Shown in pieces: positions 1 through 5,933 of a stretch of 7,183 nt of DNA (its first letter is position 1; the number at the start of each line of letters is the position of its first letter). The position numbers and the translations under genes are program-made. The stretch comes from GCA-002282575 sp964646525 (GTDB lineage: Bacteria > Pseudomonadota > Gammaproteobacteria > Thiomicrospirales > Thiomicrospiraceae): positions 1 through 7,183 of the forward strand of contig CAZYER010000058.1 in assembly GCA_964646525.1 (NCBI GenBank). Reading direction: 5' to 3'. The notes under the pieces were generated by a model. The model was not told the DNA's origin. It worked only from the letters and a program-made list of their open reading frames with translations, and did not search any database.

Positions 1-52
1 GACCGCGAATGTCGAGCTGGTCAAACAAAAAAGTGGTGACGTGGTTGTTCAT
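1..52 (-). CDS. hslO: Hsp33 redox-regulated chaperone, N-terminal fragment (cut by the window edge)
   Basis: Only the first 17 codons are present, reading MNNHVTTFLFDQLDIRG. The pattern of an aromatic/leucine stretch, an acidic residue and then an 'xRG' motif matches the N-terminus of Hsp33 proteins, cytoplasmic holdases activated by oxidation and unfolding. The zinc-binding cysteines that would prove this lie outside the window. An in-frame ATG exists 11 codons upstream (83-85), but it overlaps the best -10 hexamer. The ATG at 50-52 is therefore preferred; it has AGGA about 12 bases upstream, a little far, and it gives the usual family N-terminus. The gene lies downstream of the EAL-CBS-GGDEF gene on the same strand, 88 bp after its stop. 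Identification rests on a short peptide, so it is moderate. Confidence 0.6.
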   Translation of the reverse strand, partial: MNNHVTTFLFDQLDIRG

Positions 53-83
53 AACGCGCAATTTTCCTAAGTTCTTGCGCGTC

Positions 84-113
84 ATTATAAACGCCTGTCT
101 CTAAAAAGCTCAA
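84..113 (-). promoter_or_regulatory. Sigma70-like promoter for hslO
   Basis: On the minus strand TTGAGC (108-113) is followed by an 18-bp spacer and a perfect TATAAT (84-89). A transcript starting about 7 bases further on, near 77, would have a leader of roughly 25 bases that includes AGGA and then the ATG at 50-52. The perfect -10 next to a 4/6 -35 is the evidence; no experiment supports it. Confidence 0.5.
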
Positions 114-140
114 TGTTGATGAATGCATAGATTGCTTGAC

Positions 141-1919
141 TCACATCTTTAACAAATACCACGAATTTCCCGTTATGGCTTTGGCCTTTTTCTTTGCTTC
201 GCTTGAAAAACGCGCGAGTTGATGATGAAATTCAAATTGACCTGCCTCAATCGGAATGACGCCAACCGATAGGCTCATGAGTGAAAAGAATTGAGTTTGA
301 TCATTGCGATCTTTGCCTGTAAAACCTTGTTGCTTAATTTGTTCTTGGCTATACCAGTCAGGATAGTGGCTGGTAAAGTCATGAAAAATACGTTCTAGGC
401 GTTTTTGCCAGTCTTTTTCTTTCCACAGCAAAATAAAGTCGTCGCCACCAATGTGACCTAAAAATTCGGAGTGGTGTGTGTGTTTTTCTAGAATTTGCGC
501 TAGCGTAATGAGCGCTTTATCACCTAGCTCATAACTAAAATAATCGTTAAAGGCTTTGAAGTGGTCTAAATCGACATACAACAGCAAAAAGTTTTTACGA
601 TTATTAAGGCGTTTTTGAATGGCATTTTCGATGGCTTGGTTACCTGGTAAGCCACTGAGTGGATTAGCCGATTTGGCTAGTGCAATTTTGGTTTCGGTAA
701 TGGCGCGTAATAAATCATTAAAATAGCCCAAGCCAACGTAGCGACTGGCATCGGTAATGATAAAGACTCCTTGTGCGTTGTTGTGATCGCGCTGAGTAAT
801 CATCTTCGAGATGATTTCCAGCGGGGTATTTGCGCTGACAATCAAGCTACGTTTGTCGATAAATTGATCAATGCGTTTACGTGCATTCAACTCTCGACCG
901 TAGCGGCTAGAGAAGAGGTCAGTCATTTGTTTGCGTTCTAGCAGGCCAAGAACCGTGTGATCATTCACCACAGCTACTGCTTGGTGTTCTGGGTGTTGTA
1001 GAAAAAAGTCGACCGCTTCAGAAACGAGCATGGTATCCTTGATGCAGGGCGCGTTTTGTACGATGTCTCGTGCGTAACGACTCAGTAGGGTTTGGCTGGT
1101 ATCCACATTGTCAGGCATTTGCCATTGCGGTTTGCTTACGGGAGTTGGGCTGGGTTTGGTGAAATAATAGCCCTGACCTAGGTGAACATTAATGCTCTGT
1201 AGCAGTTCTAAGCACCCCAGTGTTTCCACACCTTCAGCAATGACTTGGGTTTCGACTGATTGCGCCAGTTCAGTAATAATTTTGACAAACTGGAGCTTGT
1301 GTTTGCCTTCTGCTTCTAAATGGGTAATAAAATGTTTATCCAGTTTGACATAATCGGGGCGCAATTCTGACCAAAGGCGCAAACTGCTGTGTCCCTCTCC
1401 CAAATCATCGAGTGCAATGGTAAAGCCCATGCCACGATAGTGCTCAACGGCTTTAATCATCAGTTGATAGTCTTGTACTGGGTGGTGTTCTGTAATTTCA
1501 ATGACGATACGCTGGGGTGAAAAACCAAAGCTGTCAATTAACGCCAACGTTTGTCCTGATTGAAAGTTCGGGTCTTGCAGACTCATCGGGCTCATATTCA
1601 GGAATAACTTGCCTGGTAAGTCTAGCTCGATAAAGCTCTGAATGGCTTTTTTTCGTGCGATACATTCCAGTTCGAACAATCGGCCTACCGCTTCAGCGGC
1701 TTGGAACAACGGAATGGGTGCGTGAAAACAGGTCGCTTCTGGACCGCGCAATAAGGCTTCGTAACCTAAAATACTGCCATCATCTAGTTGAATAATCGGT
1801 TGGAAGACGCTGTAAACTGTTTCTTGATCGATAATGCGATGCACCAAAACCTGATACTCATCAAATAGGTGATGATCCAGTTCTTGCTCTGGGTGGCAAC
1901 TAATCAATTCAGTCAACAT
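141..1919 (-). CDS. EAL-CBS-GGDEF cyclic-di-GMP phosphodiesterase with a degenerate cyclase domain
   Basis: This 592-residue protein has no evident membrane segment and is probably a cytoplasmic c-di-GMP signalling protein. The N-terminal EAL domain (about 30-270) keeps the usual catalytic pattern: E54-A-L, LFLNMS, EITEH, ALDDLG, VKLDK, AEGVE and the late GQGYYF glutamine. Phosphodiesterase activity is therefore expected. A pair of CBS-like segments (about 285-410) may bind a nucleotide ligand. The C-terminal GGDEF domain begins at NPLSGLPGN and keeps YVDLDHF, but its signature is GGDDF (491-495), and the upstream RxxD inhibitory site is replaced by HHSE. This domain may be a weak cyclase or only a GTP-sensing module. 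The start is supported by AAGGAAG (1927-1933) seven bases upstream of the ATG. The gene is divergent from olsB. I saw no convincing promoter of its own in 1934-2040, although the Pho repeats lie upstream of it. Confidence 0.9.
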   Translation of the reverse strand: MLTELISCHPEQELDHHLFDEYQVLVHRIIDQETVYSVFQPIIQLDDGSILGYEALLRGPEATCFHAPIPLFQAAEAVGRLFELECIARKKAIQSFIELDLPGKLFLNMSPMSLQDPNFQSGQTLALIDSFGFSPQRIVIEITEHHPVQDYQLMIKAVEHYRGMGFTIALDDLGEGHSSLRLWSELRPDYVKLDKHFITHLEAEGKHKLQFVKIITELAQSVETQVIAEGVETLGCLELLQSINVHLGQGYYFTKPSPTPVSKPQWQMPDNVDTSQTLLSRYARDIVQNAPCIKDTMLVSEAVDFFLQHPEHQAVAVVNDHTVLGLLERKQMTDLFSSRYGRELNARKRIDQFIDKRSLIVSANTPLEIISKMITQRDHNNAQGVFIITDASRYVGLGYFNDLLRAITETKIALAKSANPLSGLPGNQAIENAIQKRLNNRKNFLLLYVDLDHFKAFNDYFSYELGDKALITLAQILEKHTHHSEFLGHIGGDDFILLWKEKDWQKRLERIFHDFTSHYPDWYSQEQIKQQGFTGKDRNDQTQFFSLMSLSVGVIPIEAGQFEFHHQLARFSSEAKKKAKAITGNSWYLLKM

Positions 1920-1999
1920 AATCTAACTTCCTTAAGAAATCCTGTAGCAGGGCAGTGCAGATTAGCAAGCGAATGTGACGGATAGATGAAAAAATGTCA

Positions 2000-2061
2000 T
2001 TGTCATTAATTTGTCATTTGGTTGTTACGAAAACATCATCTAGCTGTCACGGCCTGTTCAT
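2000..2061 (+). promoter_or_regulatory. Extended Pho box (PhoB-binding repeats) upstream of olsB
   Basis: Direct repeats recur on an 11-bp period: TTGTCAT at 2000-2006, TTGTCAT at 2011-2017, TTGTTAC at 2022-2028 and CTGTCAC at 2044-2050. The in-phase slots at 2033-2039 (ACATCAT) and 2055-2061 (TGTTCAT) are degenerate but keep TCAT. The PhoB consensus is a 7-bp CTGTCAT-like element repeated after 4 bp, so this is room for up to three PhoB dimers. A further TGTCAT at 1995-2000 abuts the first repeat but is out of phase. Binding by PhoB is inferred, as no phoB gene lies in the window. Confidence 0.8.
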
Positions 2062-2064
2062 AGT

Positions 2065-2092
2065 TTGACTTTATCATTTGCTGCGTTATAGA
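2065..2092 (+). promoter_or_regulatory. olsB promoter, two candidate -10 elements
   Basis: TATCAT (2072-2077) starts 10 bp after the last, degenerate Pho repeat. That is the spacing expected for a PhoB-activated sigma70 promoter lacking a good -35, and it would start transcription near 2084. Alternatively TTGACT (2065-2070), a 16-bp spacer and TATAGA (2087-2092) form a more ordinary sigma70 promoter starting near 2099. The two could act under different phosphate conditions; the sequence cannot decide between them. Confidence 0.5.
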
Positions 2093-2113
2093 TTACTCAG
2101 CAAGAGACTTATT

Positions 2114-2917
2114 ATGATTAGCAATGAAAAAGGGTTGAATGTGCGTATGGGCTCATCAGTTCAGGATGTGATGAATTGCCAGCGTTTACGTTACCAAGTG
2201 TTTGCCTTGGAAATGGGCGCTCAGTTGCCGACAGGACATTTGGGATTGGATAAGGATGGTTTTGATGATGTTTGTGCGCATTTATTGGTAGAAGATGTGG
2301 CAACAGGCGATATTGTTGCCTGTACGCGTATCTTGACGGATAAAGTAGCACAAGAAGTTGGCGGTTATTATTATTCTGATCATGAGTTTGATCTGACCAA
2401 GATTCGCCAAATGTCGGGTCGCGTCATGGAGATTGGTCGCACCTGTGTACGTGCAGACTTCCGTAATGGTGCTACCATCGGTGTATTGTGGTCTGGTTTA
2501 GCCAGCTTTATGTTGGAAGAAGGCTTCGACTTTTTGATGGGCTGTGCCAGTGTTGATTTCTCTGATGGTGGTGTTCAGGTGCAAGCCATCCGTCGTTATT
2601 TGTCGGACAATAACCTCTTAGCCGACAGCGAGCGCTGTGTTGCCCCTCGCGTAGCGATTCCACAATTGCCAAATATGCCTGAAGCGATTAGCATTAACTG
2701 GCCACCTTTACTGAAAGCTTATTTGCGCTTGGGTGCTAAAGTTTGTGGTGATCCTTGTTTAGACTCGGCTTTTGGTGTGGCAGATTTCTTTATTTTGTTA
2801 GATGTGAAGGACCTGAATCCGCGTTATGCGCGTCATTTTTTACAGCGTGCCACACCCATTAGTATGGTTATGCCCACCCCTTTACACTCGCCCAGTCCTA
2901 TCTCGCTGGCGGCTTAA
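2114..2917 (+). CDS. olsB: L-ornithine N(alpha)-acyltransferase, first step of ornithine lipid synthesis
   Basis: The 267-residue product matches OlsB, which transfers a 3-hydroxyacyl group from acyl carrier protein to the alpha-amino group of ornithine, giving lyso-ornithine lipid at the inner membrane. Visible family marks are LRYQVF near residues 25-30, the EIGRTCV block at 106-112 followed by a glycine/tryptophan helix (VLWSGLASF), and GCASVDFSDGG, where relatives have GCASF. Length is typical of the family, 250-300. The ATG at 2114 is preferred to a TTG 12 codons upstream (2078), because AAGAGA lies six bases before it and the TTG falls between the candidate -10 elements. olsA follows after 3 bp, so the two are surely co-transcribed and probably translationally coupled. 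The Pho box upstream agrees with the phosphate-starvation induction known for ornithine lipids in other bacteria. Confidence 0.9.
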   Translation: MISNEKGLNVRMGSSVQDVMNCQRLRYQVFALEMGAQLPTGHLGLDKDGFDDVCAHLLVEDVATGDIVACTRILTDKVAQEVGGYYYSDHEFDLTKIRQMSGRVMEIGRTCVRADFRNGATIGVLWSGLASFMLEEGFDFLMGCASVDFSDGGVQVQAIRRYLSDNNLLADSERCVAPRVAIPQLPNMPEAISINWPPLLKAYLRLGAKVCGDPCLDSAFGVADFFILLDVKDLNPRYARHFLQRATPISMVMPTPLHSPSPISLAA

Positions 2918-2920
2918 CCG

Positions 2921-3664
2921 ATGAAGTCATGGCGAGCGCTGTGGCGTTTGACCTGGCTGGGAGTGTGGTTAGCTGTCGGTGTTATTCTGGCGCTGTTCCG
3001 TTTGCGAGTGCGTCCGAATAGTGCTTACACTCATGCACAGCAACGTCTTATTGCTTGGTGGTCGCGCCGATTGCTATCAGTGCTTGGTATTGAGTTGTGT
3101 CATCAGGGTCAGCCCATTCAGGGGGCTGTATGGGTGGCTAATCATCATTCTTGGTGTGATATTCTCGTTGTCATGGCCGTGTCGCCAGCGCGTTTTTTGT
3201 CGAAGCAAGAAGTGGCACACTGGCCAGTGATTGGTTGGCTAGCACAACGTGCTGGCACCTTGTTTATTAAACGAGGGCAAGGAGAAACGGCACAAGCGAT
3301 GCATAACATGGCTAAGCTGGTGCAAGCAGGAGATAGTGTGCTCTTCTTTCCCGAAGGCACAACCACCGACCATGCGCCCAAGCCCTTTCATGCACGTCTA
3401 TTTGCTTTGCCCATTGAATTGGGTGTCTCAGTTCAGCCGTTATGTTTAAGCTATCATGATGTTAAGGGTCGCCGTAATGATATTGCTTATGTTGGCGAAC
3501 AAAGCTTCATTGCCAATTTATGGTATCTACTCCAGCAACAAGGAGTGCAGGCTCGCATTACCTTTCTGCCAACCATAATGGTGACTGGAGACAGCGCGCG
3601 TAATCCGCTAGCACAGCAAGCGCACAGTGTGATTGAGCAGGAATGGTTGAAGGACGCTCATTAA
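2921..3664 (+). CDS. olsA: Lyso-ornithine lipid O-acyltransferase (PlsC family), second step of ornithine lipid synthesis
   Basis: The 247-residue protein belongs to the PlsC/LPLAT acyltransferases. It has a hydrophobic N-terminal membrane segment (about residues 8-26), the catalytic HX4D motif in NHHSWCD (H75, D80), FIKRG at 115-119 and the substrate-binding FPEGTTT at 143-149. PlsC enzymes acylate lysophosphatidic acid, but the position 3 bp after olsB points to OlsA, which adds the second, ester-linked fatty acid to lyso-ornithine lipid. Dual activity on lysophosphatidate is possible and cannot be excluded by sequence. Only a weak Shine-Dalgarno-like GGCGG precedes the ATG, as expected for coupling to olsB. 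No terminator with a T-tract follows on this strand. Confidence 0.88.
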   Translation: MKSWRALWRLTWLGVWLAVGVILALFRLRVRPNSAYTHAQQRLIAWWSRRLLSVLGIELCHQGQPIQGAVWVANHHSWCDILVVMAVSPARFLSKQEVAHWPVIGWLAQRAGTLFIKRGQGETAQAMHNMAKLVQAGDSVLFFPEGTTTDHAPKPFHARLFALPIELGVSVQPLCLSYHDVKGRRNDIAYVGEQSFIANLWYLLQQQGVQARITFLPTIMVTGDSARNPLAQQAHSVIEQEWLKDAH

Positions 3665-3687
3665 AAACCCCGCGCGCTGGTGGGGGT
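3663..3687 (-). terminator. Rho-independent terminator of the DUF4395 gene
   Basis: Read on the minus strand, ACCCC (3683-3687) pairs with GGGGT (3667-3671) around a GC-rich loop of 11 bases, directly followed by a run of Ts (3663-3667). It lies about 30 bp beyond the stop codon at 3718. The stem is short, and the T-tract is on the minus strand only, so it should not stop olsBA transcripts efficiently. Its outer edge overlaps the olsA stop codon. Confidence 0.5.
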
Positions 3688-3717
3688 AAAGGAGAAGTTT
3701 AAGGGGGATTTGTCTCA

Positions 3718-4470
3718 TTAGCTTGATGGCTGATTATTTGCTTGTTCGGCGGCTTGTTTTGCTTTGTGGCGTGCCGCAATGGCTTCCCAATCAATATTGT
3801 TGCAAGCTTCACATTCTTCTTTAAAAATGCCTACTTTGACGAGTAGGGCGTGCAGCTTACAACCGACGCAAAAGCCCAAAATGGCTTCCATCCACATAAA
3901 CCCTAAGCATAAAAATACCAGTAGGGGAATCCATAGTGGCATGACCTGTGCGTCTGTCACGATCGTTAGACCGAACAGTGTATTCATTAAACGCGCAAAG
4001 CTATCTGGATTAAAAAACACCAAGCAGGCAATAATCATGAATGCGCCAATAATCCACGCCATACGTTTTGGGTTGAGTGGTTTGTAAGACGCGGGTTTGT
4101 TGCGCGCTAGAAAACTGGCAATCCAAATGGTGGGTGATAAGCGAGAGGTAGTGACGAACATACCCGCCAGCATTTCAAATAACGCATAGAAGAGTACCCA
4201 AGTTTGTACGGTGTAATCATAGGTGCGCCGTAAGGCTTCAACGGTGTAAATAATACGACCATCAAAATCAATATCACCGGTATCGGTAATCATCGCCGTT
4301 TCTGGGATTACCCAGTTAGGTCCATAAATCACGTCGATAAGGGTGTAAAGCATATACAGGGGAATCGCGATGAGAAAACCAGCGCGAATGCTGACGGCAG
4401 TTTCGTTGATATAGGTGGTTTCTTCTTTTGGGTCTCGAAACCATTGATTCATCAATGAAGCAGATGACAT
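3718..4470 (-). CDS. DUF4395-like membrane protein with two CxxC motifs
   Basis: This is a 250-residue integral membrane protein of unknown function. About four hydrophobic segments are visible (roughly 30-47, 90-108, 137-152 and 180-200). Features recalling the DUF4395 family are the N-terminal NETAVSIRAG, the LSPTIW segment and a GFCVGCK motif closing the last membrane segment. CVGC (201-204) and a second pair, CEAC (220-223), sit near a soluble, alanine- and glutamine-rich tail. They could be redox-active or metal-binding, but this is inference. The start is supported by GAGGA about ten bases upstream. The gene converges on olsA and is divergent from btaA, and its promoter region carries a palindrome unlike the Pho boxes. 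It may therefore be unrelated to the lipid genes on either side. The family assignment is from memory of motifs and is moderate. Confidence 0.65.
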   Translation of the reverse strand: MSSASLMNQWFRDPKEETTYINETAVSIRAGFLIAIPLYMLYTLIDVIYGPNWVIPETAMITDTGDIDFDGRIIYTVEALRRTYDYTVQTWVLFYALFEMLAGMFVTTSRLSPTIWIASFLARNKPASYKPLNPKRMAWIIGAFMIIACLVFFNPDSFARLMNTLFGLTIVTDAQVMPLWIPLLVFLCLGFMWMEAILGFCVGCKLHALLVKVGIFKEECEACNNIDWEAIAARHKAKQAAEQANNQPSS

Positions 4471-4489
4471 GGTGGTTTTTCCTCATGTT

Positions 4490-4505
4490 TAGACTGATTG
4501 GTCTA
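4490..4505 (-). promoter_or_regulatory. Palindromic operator resembling NemR/TetR-family sites, upstream of the DUF4395 gene
   Basis: On the minus strand the site reads TAGACCAATCAGTCTA, two 6-bp arms around 4 bp with a single arm mismatch. It resembles the TAGACC-N4-GGTCTA operator described for the electrophile-sensing TetR-family repressor NemR. It lies 20 bp before the start codon, downstream of a candidate -10 element, where a repressor would block transcription. No regulator gene lies in the window. Confidence 0.45.
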
Positions 4506-4522
4506 TTTATTAATGTGTGCTT

Positions 4523-4531
4523 ATCATATCA
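4523..4531 (-). promoter_or_regulatory. Candidate extended -10 promoter of the DUF4395 gene
   Basis: On the minus strand TGA precedes TATGAT (4523-4528), forming an extended -10 (TGn plus a 5/6 match to TATAAT). No good -35 is visible at 16-18 bp. Transcription would start near 4516, placing the palindrome at about +11 to +26. Confidence 0.35.
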
Positions 4532-4617
4532 GTAAAAACTAATTTATCACGCCTTTTCGATATCGAATTTTTATATGTTTGGATTAGTTTTTTCAATGAA
4601 GTTGTTGCACTTGTTGA

Positions 4618-4657
4618 TTGTCATCTGTTTGTCACAGGCTTGTCATCAAATTGCGAT
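4618..4657 (+). promoter_or_regulatory. Pho box (PhoB-binding repeats) upstream of btaA
   Basis: Three near-perfect repeats stand exactly 11 bp apart: TTGTCAT (4618-4624), TTGTCAC (4629-4635) and TTGTCAT (4640-4646). A degenerate in-phase fourth, TTGCGAT, is at 4651-4657. This is the classical PhoB arrangement and has room for two dimers. The 100 bp upstream is strongly AT-rich, which could help promoter activity. Confidence 0.85.
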
Positions 4658-4667
4658 GCAAGCCATT

Positions 4668-4673
4668 TACACT
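4668..4673 (+). promoter_or_regulatory. -10 element of the btaA promoter
   Basis: TACACT lies 10 bp after the last Pho repeat and 28 bp after the start of the last good repeat. This is the same geometry as TATCAT in front of olsB. No separate -35 is visible, as expected when PhoB replaces it. Transcription would start near 4680. Confidence 0.5.
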
Positions 4674-4712
4674 ACTGGTTAAATTAGTGTTAGTGGTGGA
4701 GAGCCAAAAAGT

Positions 4713-5924
4713 ATGTCAAGTAAAGCACTATTGTCGGATGCGGTTGGGTTGTCGTCGCATATTTCACATCAAGAAGGTCGTTCTTTGATGGATCGTTTAT
4801 TTGTGCGTTGGTTCGATCGCTTGGTTTATCCATTGATTTGGGAAGATCCTGTTGCCGATTTAATGGCGATGGGTGACATCAGTGGGCAAAGCATGGTTTG
4901 TCTCACTTCAGGTGGCTGTAATATTTTATCTTATTTGTCGGCACAGCCCGCGCATATTGCAGCCGTTGATTTGAATGAAGCCCATTTAGCTTTGCTGGCG
5001 TTGAAGCGTAGCGCAGCAGAGCAGTTGTCTTATGATGAATTTCATCAGCTTTTTGCTTTGGGTAATGTGCCACAGAATGCTGCTTTAATGAGTGGCTTAA
5101 TTCCTCATATGCCCGAATTTGCTCAGACCTATTGGGGTCAGGTTGATTTAACCGGTCGCGCTAAGTGGTTTAGTCAAGACTTTTACCACCAAGGATTGCT
5201 GGGTAACTTTATCGGTTTTGGTCATTGGTTGGCCAAGCGTTTGGGTTATGATTTGTCGGCAGTGATGCAAGCCAAAACGAGCGAAGAAGCACAAGCGATT
5301 TTTGAAGCACAAATTGCGCCGGTATTCGATAGTCGCTTGGTGCGTTGGTTATCGTCTCAAGTGTGGGTGCTCTATGGTTTGGGTATTCCACCGCGTCAAT
5401 ATGAAGTGTTAAAAGGCGACGAGGCACACATGGCCGATGTCTTGAAGGAGCGTTTACGTCACCTTGCCTGTGATTATCCCCTCGCGGATAACTATTTTGC
5501 GTGGCAGGCGTTTGCGCGTCGGTTTAATGCTGATGAGCAATCAGCCTTACCTCTGTATTTACAGCAAGCCCATTACGACAGCACGAAATCAGCCGCTGAA
5601 AAAGTGACTATTCATCATCAATCTGTGACCGACTATTTGGCTGTTCGTCCAGCGATGAGTGTCGATGTGTATGTGCTGTTAGATGCGCAAGATTGGATGT
5701 CGGAAACCCAGTTAACCGAGTTGTGGATTGAAATTAACCGAACCGCGCGTTTGGGTGCGCGGGTGGTGTTCCGAGCTGCAGGTAAAGAATCACCTTTAGA
5801 AGGCATGTTACCTGTAGCACTACTCAGTTGCTGGTCAACCGATGATGATGCTAATGAGGCTTTCTGGCAGGCTGATCGTTCGGCTATTTATGGTGGATGC
5901 TTCGTTTACACGCGCATTTGTTAG
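4713..5924 (+). CDS. btaA: S-adenosylmethionine:diacylglycerol 3-amino-3-carboxypropyltransferase (betaine lipid synthesis)
   Basis: The 403-residue product matches BtaA (DUF3419), which moves the 3-amino-3-carboxypropyl group of S-adenosylmethionine to diacylglycerol, giving diacylglyceryl-homoserine, the precursor of the phosphorus-free betaine lipid DGTS. Family marks are IWEDP at 42-46, an AdoMet-binding region with SGGCN (66-70) and VDLN (85-88) followed by a leucine-rich LALLALK stretch, NYFAWQAF in the second half and LLDAQDWMS near the end. Relatives usually have SAGDN where this one has SGGCN, a small deviation in the AdoMet loop. Length agrees with the Rhodobacter enzyme (about 415). 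GGAG at 4698-4701 supports the ATG. The Pho box upstream fits phosphate control. The N-methyltransferase BtaB that normally completes DGTS is not seen in this window. Confidence 0.85.
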   Translation: MSSKALLSDAVGLSSHISHQEGRSLMDRLFVRWFDRLVYPLIWEDPVADLMAMGDISGQSMVCLTSGGCNILSYLSAQPAHIAAVDLNEAHLALLALKRSAAEQLSYDEFHQLFALGNVPQNAALMSGLIPHMPEFAQTYWGQVDLTGRAKWFSQDFYHQGLLGNFIGFGHWLAKRLGYDLSAVMQAKTSEEAQAIFEAQIAPVFDSRLVRWLSSQVWVLYGLGIPPRQYEVLKGDEAHMADVLKERLRHLACDYPLADNYFAWQAFARRFNADEQSALPLYLQQAHYDSTKSAAEKVTIHHQSVTDYLAVRPAMSVDVYVLLDAQDWMSETQLTELWIEINRTARLGARVVFRAAGKESPLEGMLPVALLSCWSTDDDANEAFWQADRSAIYGGCFVYTRIC

Positions 5925-5933
5925 GATGATGCC

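Noticed and set aside
1942..1960. Imperfect dyad with CTG at one end and CAG at the other, possible LexA box or hairpin
   Set aside because: The half-sites are farther apart than in a CTGT-N8-ACAG LexA box and the inner bases pair poorly.
2078..2113. TTG-initiated N-terminal extension of OlsB by 12 residues
   Set aside because: It falls between the two candidate -10 elements, has no ribosome site, and the ATG at 2114 has one at good spacing.
2118..2351. Minus-strand open frame of 77 codons inside olsB
   Set aside because: Lies wholly within a clearly recognised gene, has no recognisable motif and shows no ribosome site.
3667..3687. The GC-rich hairpin as a terminator for olsBA
   Set aside because: On the plus strand the stem is followed by TAAAGG rather than a T-run, so only minus-strand termination is supported.
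3764..4087. Plus-strand open frame of 107 codons opposite the DUF4395 gene
   Set aside because: Antisense shadow of a membrane protein gene with coherent hydrophobic segments; its own translation shows no domain.
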